Both the position numbers and the translations under genes were made by a program. 64,000 bases of DNA. Source: Acrocarpospora pleiomorpha. Lineage in GTDB: Bacteria > Actinomycetota > Actinomycetes > Streptosporangiales > Streptosporangiaceae. Under the pieces are notes generated by a model. It saw only the letters and a list, made by a program, of their open reading frames with translations. It made no database searches and was not told where the DNA came from. The DNA is taken from NCBI RefSeq assembly GCF_009687885.1, contig NZ_BLAF01000014.1:124001-188000 (forward strand), read 5' to 3'. Position 1 is the stretch's first letter, and each line of letters starts with the position of its first letter. Shown here piece after piece: positions 7,818-16,192 of the stretch.

Positions 7818-9064
7818 GTGTCCTCCCTGAGCCGCAGGTGGGCGCCGACATGATGGGTCAGCTCCCAGTCGCCCCTGCCGGTGGACTCCCGCCAGACCGA
7901 TCGCAGCGCCGCCACCGCCAGGATCGCCTGGTACAACGGCAGTCCCGCGATCAGCGTGGCGTAGTGCCCGGCCCGGACCCGCACGCCGTACTGCCAGCCG
8001 AACTCGTGCAGTCCGGCCAGCTCGAAGGCGAGCATGGTCAGGGTCGGCAGCAGCGGCAGAAAGGTGATCAGCGCCACCCCGTCGGGCACGTCCAGCAGGA
8101 AACCGGCGAGGATGCCCACCGGGATGACGGCGCCGGTGAACGCCTGGATGAACGGCGAGGTGAGGGTGAACCTGGCCAGCAGCCGCTGGCGCAGCGTGGG
8201 CAGCGCCTTCCACTCGCCCTTGCGCAGCACCTGCAGGAACCCCTGGTTCCACCGGGTGCGCTGCTTGACCAGCGCCTTGATCGAGTCGGGTGTCTCCTCC
8301 CGGGTGACCAGCACCGCGTCGTAGGCCACCGCGAACTTCTTGCCCCGGGTGGAGAGCCGCACACCGAGATCGCAGTCCTCGGCGAGGCAGTCCTGGTCCC
8401 ATCCCCCGTTCTCGCGCAGCACGTCGGTACGGACGAACACGGTGTTGCCGCCCAGCGGGATGAAACCCATCCGGGCGTGCAGATGCAGCCGGCTGCGGAA
8501 CCAGAAGAAGTACTCCATGCAGTTGCGCAGGCTGTACCAGCTGGAATGGAAATTGATCAGTTGCACGCCGCCCTGCAGCACGTCGGCGCGGGTCTTGCGG
8601 AACTCGTGGTCGACGTGTTCGAGGAGCAGCGGATGGACCTCGTCCTCGGCGTCGAAGACACCGACGATCTCCCCCGTACAGTACGGCAGCGCGGTGTTGA
8701 GCGCCTTGGGCTTGTTCTTGCGGGGATTGGTGTCGGTGATCACGCGGACCTGGTCCGGGTGGTCACGGGCGAGTTCCGCGGCGATCGCGGCGGTGCCGGG
8801 ATCGTCGTGCCCGACGATGACGAGGATCTCGAAATCACGGTGGGTGGACTGGAGCAGGCCGGTGACGGTGGCGGCGAGAACGTTCTCCTCCATGCGTGCC
8901 GGAACCAGCAGGGAGAAAGACATCTGTTGCTCGCCGTCGGGATCGGAGAAGCGGGTCGCGTTCAGCGTCTCGGGAGTGCGCCACGCGTGCAGCATCCACC
9001 ACATCGTCAATGCGGCGGAGGCGGTCAGAATCACGGAAATGAAGATCACCAGAAAGGAGATCAT
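7814..9064 (-). CDS. Processive GT2 membrane glycosyltransferase (cellulose/chitin-synthase-like)
   Basis: A 416-residue membrane glycosyltransferase. An N-terminal helix (residues 2-26) is followed by the GT-A domain with SLLVPARMEENVL near 49, the DxD-like VFDAEDEV near 137, the acceptor-site LAEDCDLGVRL near 228 (where many synthases have TED) and the product-binding KQRTRWNQG near 268. That is the D, D, D, QxxRW set of processive synthases. Three or four C-terminal helices (about 290-390) would form the translocation channel. It is smaller than CslA or BcsA and lacks a PilZ domain. As the first gene of the minus-strand operon it probably makes the backbone polymer that the downstream oxidase acts on. 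Polymer identity is unknown. Confidence 0.85.
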   Translation of the reverse strand: MISFLVIFISVILTASAALTMWWMLHAWRTPETLNATRFSDPDGEQQMSFSLLVPARMEENVLAATVTGLLQSTHRDFEILVIVGHDDPGTAAIAAELARDHPDQVRVITDTNPRKNKPKALNTALPYCTGEIVGVFDAEDEVHPLLLEHVDHEFRKTRADVLQGGVQLINFHSSWYSLRNCMEYFFWFRSRLHLHARMGFIPLGGNTVFVRTDVLRENGGWDQDCLAEDCDLGVRLSTRGKKFAVAYDAVLVTREETPDSIKALVKQRTRWNQGFLQVLRKGEWKALPTLRQRLLARFTLTSPFIQAFTGAVIPVGILAGFLLDVPDGVALITFLPLLPTLTMLAFELAGLHEFGWQYGVRVRAGHYATLIAGLPLYQAILAVAALRSVWRESTGRGDWELTHHVGAHLRLREDT

Positions 9065-9455
9065 GGCTGGAAGTTATTCCGAAAGCCGCGTACCGGCGAG
9101 AAGAGAGCTTTCCTATTTACCCCACGTAAGCGATGCCCCTGAATGCTGGCCACATATCACCCCAGGCCTCGAAGACTGCTGGTTTGGCACGTGCCAATCG
9201 TCGTGAGCACTCATAACAAAACGGGAACTCCAAGGTAATTGGGACGTTAAAAGAGATCCCGCCGTCGAGAAAATCCACTTGTGATATATGTATCACGGCA
9301 ATTACATATTGATTGCGACGGTCCAAAAACGGGAATCAGCGCACCGATATTCTCAATGCAAAGCAGCCCCTTGGGCCACTTCCGACGAACATCACCCCAC
9401 CCGATCCATTCAAAGCAAAGGCCCGGCCGGATGAACCGGCCGGGCCCGTCGTGAA
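9065..9455. other. Intergenic region upstream of the glycan operon
   Basis: About 390 bases with noticeably higher A/T content than the flanking genes. It must hold the promoter of the minus-strand glycan operon and contains the terminator of the M14 peptidase gene at its right end. A 69-codon minus-strand frame at 9117-9326 has no recognisable domain and no ribosome-binding site, so I do not call a gene. Confidence 0.6.
9421..9445 (-). terminator. Rho-independent-type terminator of the M14 peptidase gene
   Basis: A perfect 10-bp stem (GCCCGGCCGG paired with CCGGCCGGGC) closes a five-base loop (ATGAA). On the minus strand it is followed by a T-rich stretch (CTTTGCTTT). It lies 11 bases after the stop codon of the minus-strand peptidase gene. 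Confidence 0.85.
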
Positions 9456-12242
9456 TCAGGCGACGACGGAGCGGAGCGGGATGCCCGCCACGCCGAGGTC
9501 ACGGATCAGGTCACGGACGTAGGGGTGCTCGTCGGCCGACAGACCCTCGGGGTTGGGGATCGTGAGGTAGGTCGAACCGTCTGCGCTCGCGATCTGCGCC
9601 GTGTCGGTGTACCGCTCGACCACCGCCTGGGTGCGGGCGAGGTCGGCGTCGGCCACCTGGATGACGATCGGCCGCCAGTCCCCGCCCAGGTTGGGCAGTT
9701 CCTCCGGCTCGGCCGGCGGCAGCGCCCGGGCGCTGCGCTGCTGCGCGCCGGGCGTGCCCGTCGGCTGGAGCAGCGCGTTGGCCACCAGGTGGATGCCGTT
9801 CTCGTTGTACGCCCGGAACAGCGGGTTGTACGCGAACAGCACGGCGTGCCCGGCGCCGGTCGGCTCGTTGACCAGAGCCGCCGTGCCCTTGAGCGTGTCC
9901 GAGCCCACCGTGTAGCCGTTGGACCAGAACCTGCCGTCGGTGGGGTAGGTCAGGACGTTGACGCCGGTGGTGCTCGGGTTGAGGATCGGGTCGCCGTTGT
10001 TGAACTGGAAGTCCTCCGCCGGGCGGCCGAGCGCCACCGGGTCGGCGGTGGCCGTGTCCACCCGGAAGTGCGAGCCGATGACCTGGTAGCCGGTCGGCTT
10101 GGCCTTCTCGGTGGTGGAGGTCAGCCCGGCGGCCCTGGCCACCCGGGTGCCCTCGTTGCGGAGGCCGAGGTAGGTGCCGCCCGCGGCCACCCACTGCTTG
10201 AGGTTGGCCAGGCCCTGCGCGGTCAGGCCGCCCGTGGAGCTGCTCCCGTCCGGAACCACCAGAGCGGTCCGCTCGGTGAAGGCCGGGGTGTTGCCGTTGA
10301 TGTCGGCCGTGGTCACCGGCTTGAGGTTCAGGCCCCAGCGGGCGCCGAGCACGTAGCGGGCTTCGCCGTACGAGCCGGAGGTGGTGGAGATGCCGGTGCC
10401 GTTGAACAGGCCGACGTCCGGGGTGCGCAGCGCGGTGCCCGAGGGCGCCGCCCCGCTGCCCGTGACGGTCACGCCGAGCGAGGTGGCCAGCTCGTCCAGC
10501 GCGTGCCGGTCGACCGCGACGGTCGGCAGGCTGACCACGCCGGTGGCCAGGTCACGCGAGAGCGGCACGCCCTGGGCGAGCAGCTTGAAGGTGAGTTCGG
10601 AGGCCGCGGCCGAGTCCATCGGGTAGGAGTAGGACCCCTTCTTCGAGGCTCCGGAGGCGACGCCGCCGTCCATCTTCCTGACCAGGTCGGCCTTGGGCGA
10701 CAGCTCGTCCCCGGTGTAGACCGTGTCCACGCCCATCAGCAGCGGGTTGCTCCAGGAGGAGACGTCGTAGAAGTACGGGAACGGCGTGTACGGGTCCTCG
10801 CCGATGAGCGCCTGGATCCAGTGCTTCTGCGGCTGGTTCATCGGGATCCAGTACGCGCCCTCGGGCACCTCGAGGTCGCTGGCGGTCCTGCCGCCGAAGA
10901 TCCGGGCGCTGGGCACCGTGACGGGCTTCTTCAGCCGGTAGACCTCGACGTCCATGCCGCGCAGCCGCTCGACCAGCCGGCGCACGTCGCCGATCTGGCG
11001 TCCGGGCAGCAGGAAGTAGGACCGGATCGTGATGTCGGGCACCGGGAACTGCACGGTGTTGGTCGGCTGCACGACCTGGTTGGGCTGGAGGGTGCCGGCG
11101 GCGCCCTCGGCGAGCGCGGTCTTCCAGATCGAGTAGTAGCCGCTGAGGATCTCGTGCCTGTTGTCCGAGGCCCAGCCGACCGTCGCCCACTGGGTGTTGA
11201 ACTGCTGCTGCACCCGGTCCTGCACGGCCGAGGTGCTGCCCTTCTCGTACGTCATGCCGGCGGCGCCGAACCCGGTGGCCGGCACGGTGTCGCCGTACCC
11301 CATGTAGAACATGTCGTAGGTGGCGTAGTTGAAGTAGCACTCGGTGGTGACGGCGCCGCCGCAGGCGCCGTTGAAGCCGAAGCCCGCGGCGTTGGCCGCG
11401 CCGATGCGGTTGATCCAGTCGACCGGCTGGTCGGCGATCTCGTGGTGGATCGGGTCGGCGTTCGGCGGGAAGAAGTACTGCCGGCCGCCCATCTCATGCG
11501 CGTCGACGAAGACCTGCGGCGGGTACTTCCTGAGCATTTCGATCTTGCCGTCGGTCTCCGGCTGGGTGCGGGCGAACCAGTCCCGGTTCAGGTCGAAGCC
11601 GAAGTCGTTCTGCCGGCGGCTGGCGTCGCGGCCGTCCGGGTTCTGGGTCGGCACGATGATCGTGATCAGGTTGTCGTTGCGCTCGGCCACGTCGCAGGAC
11701 AGGCCGCTGGCCAGCTCGTACAGGGTCTTGAGCGCGGCGTCCGCGCCGCTCTTCTCGCCGCCGTGCACGTTGCCCGCGATCCAGACGATGGCCGGGGAGT
11801 CCGCGGTAATCCGCGCCGCCTTGGTGTCCCCCAGGGTGCGCGGGTCACGCAGCGAGTCGATGTCGTCGGCGATCTTCTTCAGCCGCGCGTCGGACACGCG
11901 GTCCGGATCGGACACGATGGCGTAGGGCAGTTCCTGGCCGGAGACGCTGTGCGCCATCGTGCCCGTACGGACCCGGTTGGAGGCGCCGCCCACGGCCTGG
12001 ACGTAGTTCTTGATCTCTTCAGTGGTGAGAATCCTGGGCTGTCCCGCGCCCAGGGGGAAGCCGAAGAACTGCTCGGGACTCGGGACGGTGGTCACATGGG
12101 CGTTGGCATCAGTGGTGCAGTCGGCCGGCTCGGCCTGAGCCGATGTCGTCGGCGCCAGGGTGAGCGCGGCCGATACGAGCACCGCGACACCTAACGCCTT
12201 GCCATAGGGGGATCTACTGCGCACCGTTGCGCGTAACCGCAT
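9456..12242 (-). CDS. Large secreted M14 family zinc carboxypeptidase
   Basis: A 928-residue secreted peptidase. The ATG at 12242 is chosen because GGAGGCGAG precedes it and it gives a clean signal peptide (residues 1-37, GVAVLVSAALTLAPTTSAQA). The M14 domain covers about 70-400: zinc ligands His160 and Glu163 (GNVHGGEKSG) and His249 (VDAHEMGG), substrate-binding NPDGR near 201, FDLNRDW near 216, and the catalytic Glu in MTYEKGSTS. The remaining 500 or so residues look like a glutamine-amidotransferase-like/beta-sandwich region seen in other large actinomycete M14 proteins. It should trim peptides or proteins outside the cell. It is a single-gene unit with its own terminator; the AT-rich upstream region separates it from the divergent sigma-factor pair. 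Confidence 0.9.
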   Translation of the reverse strand: MRLRATVRSRSPYGKALGVAVLVSAALTLAPTTSAQAEPADCTTDANAHVTTVPSPEQFFGFPLGAGQPRILTTEEIKNYVQAVGGASNRVRTGTMAHSVSGQELPYAIVSDPDRVSDARLKKIADDIDSLRDPRTLGDTKAARITADSPAIVWIAGNVHGGEKSGADAALKTLYELASGLSCDVAERNDNLITIIVPTQNPDGRDASRRQNDFGFDLNRDWFARTQPETDGKIEMLRKYPPQVFVDAHEMGGRQYFFPPNADPIHHEIADQPVDWINRIGAANAAGFGFNGACGGAVTTECYFNYATYDMFYMGYGDTVPATGFGAAGMTYEKGSTSAVQDRVQQQFNTQWATVGWASDNRHEILSGYYSIWKTALAEGAAGTLQPNQVVQPTNTVQFPVPDITIRSYFLLPGRQIGDVRRLVERLRGMDVEVYRLKKPVTVPSARIFGGRTASDLEVPEGAYWIPMNQPQKHWIQALIGEDPYTPFPYFYDVSSWSNPLLMGVDTVYTGDELSPKADLVRKMDGGVASGASKKGSYSYPMDSAAASELTFKLLAQGVPLSRDLATGVVSLPTVAVDRHALDELATSLGVTVTGSGAAPSGTALRTPDVGLFNGTGISTTSGSYGEARYVLGARWGLNLKPVTTADINGNTPAFTERTALVVPDGSSSTGGLTAQGLANLKQWVAAGGTYLGLRNEGTRVARAAGLTSTTEKAKPTGYQVIGSHFRVDTATADPVALGRPAEDFQFNNGDPILNPSTTGVNVLTYPTDGRFWSNGYTVGSDTLKGTAALVNEPTGAGHAVLFAYNPLFRAYNENGIHLVANALLQPTGTPGAQQRSARALPPAEPEELPNLGGDWRPIVIQVADADLARTQAVVERYTDTAQIASADGSTYLTIPNPEGLSADEHPYVRDLIRDLGVAGIPLRSVVA

Positions 12243-12596
12243 CTCGCCTCCAGGGCGGAGGGACGGGAGGACTCGGGAGAGGGCCCGTCCGGGGAACACA
12301 AACCACTGCGGACGGTATTGGAGCGCAACAAAACGGACAAGACAGAAGGAAATCTAACTGTCTCGTGTTAACTAATGTTATAGGAGTGTTCTCCCAGGTC
12401 AGAATGGTTTAACGTGACCAAATCGACGCTTTATAACGTCCAATAACAACTAGGCGTCGGGTTCGTACACAAACGAGAACGCGCATCAGCATGACCTGCT
12501 CCTCGCCAGGCGCGCGCGAAAATCTTCCGGCGCGTTGTCGATTCCCGTGGAGGTGGCACGTCATCCAGGTGACCCTGATACACGGAGGCGAGACAC
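12243..12596. other. Divergent intergenic region, AT-rich core
   Basis: About 350 bases between the minus-strand M14 peptidase and the plus-strand YCII gene. Bases about 12300-12460 are markedly AT-rich for this genome (GTTAACTAATGTTATAGG and TTTATAACG stretches) and probably hold both promoters. No coding frame or RNA gene is evident. Confidence 0.6.
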
Positions 12597-12941
12597 ATGA
12601 AGTACATGCTGCTGTTGTGGGGCGATGAGAAGCCGTGGGCCGAGGCCGGGCCCGAGGAGCGCGAGCGGCTCTTCGCCGAGCACGGGCGCTTCAGTGAGCT
12701 GCTGGCATCGCGCGACGCGGCTCGGGGCGGCGAGGAACTCGCCCTCTCCAGCTCGGCGACCACGGTCCGCAACAGGGACGGCGAGACGCTCCTGACCGAC
12801 GGCCCGTTCGCCGAGACCGTCGAGCAGCTGGGCGGCTTCTACCTGGTCGAGGCCAAGGACCTGGACGAGGCGCTGGAGTTCGCCAGGGCGTGCCCCAGCG
12901 ACATCGTCGAGGTGCGCCCCGTGGTGGAGTACCAGGGGTAA
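12597..12941 (+). CDS. YCII-related (DGPF-domain) protein
   Basis: A 114-residue alpha/beta-barrel-like protein of the YCII family. It starts with the hallmark MKYMLLLWGDE, has the DGPFAETVEQLGGFYLVEAKDLDEAL core that gives the DGPF name, and ends in a strand with EVRPVVEY. A ribosome-binding site (GGAGGCGAG) precedes the ATG. The stop overlaps the start of the sigma-factor gene (TAATG). ECF42 sigma factors are regularly paired with DGPF proteins; the protein is presumed to act in, or be controlled by, the same pathway, but its chemistry is not established. Confidence 0.9.
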   Translation: MKYMLLLWGDEKPWAEAGPEERERLFAEHGRFSELLASRDAARGGEELALSSSATTVRNRDGETLLTDGPFAETVEQLGGFYLVEAKDLDEALEFARACPSDIVEVRPVVEYQG

Positions 12942-14158
12942 TGCCGGGAATGGGCGGGGCCGAGCGGGCGTACCGGGAGAACTGGGCGCGGCTGCTCGCC
13001 CTGCTCACCTCCGAGCTGCGCGATCTCGACCTGGCCGAGGAGTCGCTGCAGGACGCCTTCGCCGCCGCCGTGGACCGGTGGAATCGCGACGGCGAGCCGG
13101 ACAACCCGCCCGCCTGGCTGCTCGTGACCGCACGCCGCAAGGCCGTCGACCGGCTGCGCCGCGGCGCCGTGGCCGCCCGCAGACTCCCGCTGCTGGTCGT
13201 CGACACCGATCCCTCAGGCATCCCCGACGACCGGCTGCGAATGGTGTTCACCTGCTGCCATCCGGCGCTGGCGATGCCGTCCAGGGTGGCGCTGACACTG
13301 CGCTGTGTGGGCGGGCTGACCACCCGGCAGATCGCCCGCCTGTTCCTGGTGACCGAGCCCACGATGGCCGCCCGGATCACCCGCGCCAAGAAGAAGATCG
13401 CCCAAGCGGGCATCCCCTATCGAGTCCCGTCCGGCGAGGAGCTGCTCACCCGGCTCGACGGCGTACTCGCCGTCATCTACCTGATCTTCACCGAGGCGTA
13501 CGCGCCGACCGCCGGCGACCGACTGGTCCGCGACGAACTGGCCGCCGAGGCGATCGGACTCGCCCACACCCTGCGAGAACTGATCCCCGACGACCCCGAG
13601 GTCACCGGTCTGCTGGCCCTGATGACCCTGCACCACGCCCGCCGCGACGCCCGCACCGGCCCCCACGGCGAACTGGTACGCCTGCCCGACCAGAACCGCT
13701 CCCTCTGGCACCACGACGAGATCGACATCGGCCTGCACCTGATCCACCAGACCAGCGTTCGCCCCGGCCCTTACCTGACACAGGCGGCCATCGCGGCCGA
13801 ACACGCCTCAGCGGCCCACGCCGAAGACACCGACTGGCACTCAATCGCCCTGCTCTACGGCGAACTGGAGCGACTGACCGGATCAGCCGTCGTCCGCCTC
13901 AACCGTGCCGTAGCCCTGGCCGAAGCCGAAGGCCCCGAGGCCGGCCTGTCCCTGCTGAGCGATCTCGACGCGGCCCTGCCATACCACCACCTGCTCCCAG
14001 CCACCCGCGCCGAACTACTCCGCCGCCTCGGCCGTGCCGAGGACGCCCTCACCCAGTACGGCAAGGCCCTGGCCCTGGTGGGCAACGACGCCGAACGAGC
14101 ATTCCTGCTGTCACGCCGAGACGAACTACTGGAGGCCCCGCGCGGCGTCGAGAAATGA
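12941..14158 (+). CDS. ECF42-group RNA polymerase sigma factor with C-terminal extension
   Basis: A 405-residue sigma factor. Residues about 8-65 are region 2 (LLALLTSELRDLDLAEESLQDAF, then PPAWLLVTARRKAVDRLRR), and about 95-160 are region 4 (ALTLRCVGGLTTRQIARLFLVTEPTMAARITRAKKKI). The C-terminal 230 residues are the TPR-like DUF6596 extension typical of ECF42 (LIFTEAYAPTAGDRLVRDEL, MTLHHARRDAR, RSLWHHDEI, RLNRAVALAEAEGPEAGL). No anti-sigma gene is adjacent; in this group the extension is thought to regulate activity. The ATG at 12941 overlaps the YCII stop and lies at the start of conserved sequence. Confidence 0.9.
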   Translation: MPGMGGAERAYRENWARLLALLTSELRDLDLAEESLQDAFAAAVDRWNRDGEPDNPPAWLLVTARRKAVDRLRRGAVAARRLPLLVVDTDPSGIPDDRLRMVFTCCHPALAMPSRVALTLRCVGGLTTRQIARLFLVTEPTMAARITRAKKKIAQAGIPYRVPSGEELLTRLDGVLAVIYLIFTEAYAPTAGDRLVRDELAAEAIGLAHTLRELIPDDPEVTGLLALMTLHHARRDARTGPHGELVRLPDQNRSLWHHDEIDIGLHLIHQTSVRPGPYLTQAAIAAEHASAAHAEDTDWHSIALLYGELERLTGSAVVRLNRAVALAEAEGPEAGLSLLSDLDAALPYHHLLPATRAELLRRLGRAEDALTQYGKALALVGNDAERAFLLSRRDELLEAPRGVEK

Positions 14159-14321
14159 AGCTCGGTGCCCGCCCAAGAGCATCCTTCAGCACCGTACGAG
14201 GCGTCGCGGCTCGTCCAGCCTCACCGGCTGACGGCGAGAGCCGCCCTCCTCAAGCTTTGGGGGCGGGCCTACCCCGAACCCGCGACCCTTGTGCACTGAC
14301 CGGCCAGTGTCATAAGGGTCT

Positions 14322-15434
14322 TCAACTGTCGTCGATGCCGGATGTGGGCACGTGTCGCCAGTCGCCTGAGCTGGTGGCTACCGCGTCGAGCACCCGTTGG
14401 ACACGTAGGCCGTCCTCGAATGACGGCGTGGGGGGTAGGCCGGAGTCGATTGCCTTGACGAGGTCTCGTGCCTGGTGGGTGAAGGTGTGTTCATAGCCGA
14501 TGGCGTGGGAATACCACCAGGCGGGGTGGGCGATCCTGATTCGCCGGAAGCCGCGTTCGGTGGGTGGGTCGGTGGTGTCCAGGAATGAGACCTCGTTGGG
14601 TGAGCCGAGGTCGAAGATCACGCTGCCGAGGGAGCCGTCGAGTTCGACGCGGAGGCCTTCCGCGCGGCCGTCCGCGTAGCGGGTCGCCTCGAAGACGCCG
14701 AGGGCTCCGCGGGAGAAGCGGGCGATGAAGGCGGTCGCGTCGTCCACTGTCACCCTGGCCCGGCCGGGGCCGTCGGGTAGGGGGCGTTCGGGGACGAAGG
14801 TGCGGGTTATTCCTGAGACTCCGGCGATCAGGTCGCCCGCGAGGTGCTGTGCCAGGTCGATCGCGTGTGCGCCGAGGTCGCCCAAGGCGCCGCTGCCGGC
14901 GTCCTCGGCGCGCAGTCGCCAGGCCATGGGCGTTTCGGGGTCGACGAGTGAGCCGTTCAGGTACATCGCCCGGACGTGCCTGATTTCTCCCGCCCGCTTC
15001 GCCACCAGGTCGCGCGCGAACTCGACCGAGGGCAGGCGGCGGAAGTTGAACCCGGCCATCGCGAGGCCTGGCGCGTCCCGGGCTGCCCGTGCCATGGCCT
15101 CGGCCTCGGGGACCGAGTTGGCGAGTGGCTTCTCGCAGAGGACGTGTTTGCCCGCGCGCAGGGCCGCGATCGCGATCGGCGCGTGGGTGTCTCCGGGGCT
15201 GCAGATGTCCACCAGGTCCACGTCGTCGCGCTCGACCAGGCGCCGCCAGTCGGTCTCCCAGGCGGGGAAGCCGAACCGTGCGGCCGCCGCCCCGACCGCG
15301 GGCGAGCGGCCGCACAGCACCGACAGTCGCGGGCTCAGCGGCAGGTCGAAGAAGTGCCCCACCGTCCGCCAGGCGTGCGCGTGCGCCCTGCCCATGAAGC
15401 CGTGTCCGACGACTCCCACCCGCAGGTCGGTCAT
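14322..15434 (-). CDS. Gfo/Idh/MocA family oxidoreductase
   Basis: A 370-residue NAD(P)-dependent sugar or inositol-type dehydrogenase. The Rossmann domain begins LRVGVVGHGFMGRAHAHAW (residues 4-22), CEKPLANSV near 105 carries the conserved E-K-P, and the C-terminal substrate domain contains GDLGAHAIDLAQHL, with the catalytic H-x-x-D. The ATG overlaps the stop of the ATPase gene by four bases, so it is the last gene of the mutarotase-ABC operon. It probably oxidises or epimerises the sugar imported by that transporter; the substrate is not visible in the sequence. Confidence 0.9.
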   Translation of the reverse strand: MTDLRVGVVGHGFMGRAHAHAWRTVGHFFDLPLSPRLSVLCGRSPAVGAAAARFGFPAWETDWRRLVERDDVDLVDICSPGDTHAPIAIAALRAGKHVLCEKPLANSVPEAEAMARAARDAPGLAMAGFNFRRLPSVEFARDLVAKRAGEIRHVRAMYLNGSLVDPETPMAWRLRAEDAGSGALGDLGAHAIDLAQHLAGDLIAGVSGITRTFVPERPLPDGPGRARVTVDDATAFIARFSRGALGVFEATRYADGRAEGLRVELDGSLGSVIFDLGSPNEVSFLDTTDPPTERGFRRIRIAHPAWWYSHAIGYEHTFTHQARDLVKAIDSGLPPTPSFEDGLRVQRVLDAVATSSGDWRHVPTSGIDDS

Positions 15435-16192
15435 GGCGAGCCTCCTCTCGTACGGGCCTTGCGGTACTCCTCCACCACCAGGTCGGTGAGTTCCTGGAGC
15501 GAGGTCTCCGCCGTGGGCTTGTCGAAGGTGATCGTGCCGTGCTGGAGGAGATTGACCCGGTCGCAGACGTCGAGGATCTGGGCGTAGTTGTGCGCGATGA
15601 TCACAATGGACACCTCGCCCCGCGCCTTGAGGTCCCTGACCAGGTCGAGGATGAGGGCGCCCTCCTTGGCGCCCATGGCGGCCAGCGGCTCGTCGAGCAG
15701 GAGGATCCGGGAGCGCGAGTAGACCGAGCGGGCGACGGCGATGGCCTGCCGCTGGCCGCCGGAGAGCTTGGCGACCTCGACGTCGACCGAGGGGATGCGG
15801 ACGCCCATGGCGTCCAGGTGCTCGCGGGCGAGCCCGCGCATCCGGCGGTTGCTCAGCAGGCGGGCGAAGCCGACGTGCTCCCGGCCCAGGAACATGTTGT
15901 GGTAGACGCTGAGCTCGTTGATCAGCGCGAGGTCCTGGTAGACGATGTCGATGCCGAGCGCCCTGGCCTGCCGCACCGACTTCAGCGTCACCTCCTCGCC
16001 GTCCAGCAGGATTCGGCCCGAGTCCGGCTGGTGGAAGCCGCACAGGAGCTTCACCAGCGTGGACTTGCCCGCGCCGTTGTCCCCGATGAGCCCGAGGACC
16101 TCGCCCGCCGCCAGGTTCAGGTTGACCTCCCGCAGCGCGGTCACCGCGCCGAACCGTTTGGCGACGCGCTCCATCTTCAGGACCGGGGTCAT
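15431..16192 (-). CDS. Sugar ABC transporter ATP-binding protein (FrcA-like, single domain)
   Basis: A 253-residue ATPase that drives the adjacent RbsC/FrcC-type permease. Walker A is GDNGAGKST near residue 37, Q-loop IVYQDLALINELSV, signature LSGGQRQAIAVAR near 143, Walker B ILLLDEP near 163, H-loop IIAHN near 196. It has a single nucleotide-binding domain rather than the tandem domains of RbsA, as in fructose-type FrcA. After Walker B the usual P-T/S is PLAAMG. Four-base overlaps on both sides couple it to the permease and the dehydrogenase. Confidence 0.92.
   Translation of the reverse strand: MTPVLKMERVAKRFGAVTALREVNLNLAAGEVLGLIGDNGAGKSTLVKLLCGFHQPDSGRILLDGEEVTLKSVRQARALGIDIVYQDLALINELSVYHNMFLGREHVGFARLLSNRRMRGLAREHLDAMGVRIPSVDVEVAKLSGGQRQAIAVARSVYSRSRILLLDEPLAAMGAKEGALILDLVRDLKARGEVSIVIIAHNYAQILDVCDRVNLLQHGTITFDKPTAETSLQELTDLVVEEYRKARTRGGSP

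Noticed and set aside
9117..9326. Minus-strand frame of 69 codons upstream of the GT2 synthase
   Set aside because: No ribosome-binding site or recognisable domain, and it lies in AT-rich sequence that probably holds the operon promoter.
9525..12194. Plus-strand open frame of nearly 900 codons opposite the M14 peptidase
   Set aside because: Shadow of a high-GC gene; no domain is present, while the minus strand has all M14 motifs.
14260..14330. Stretch resembling the T-arm and variable region of a tRNA on the minus strand (GTCGCGGGTTCG)
   Set aside because: No matching acceptor stem, D-arm or anticodon arm can be folded around it; the likeness is short and likely due to GC-rich chance.
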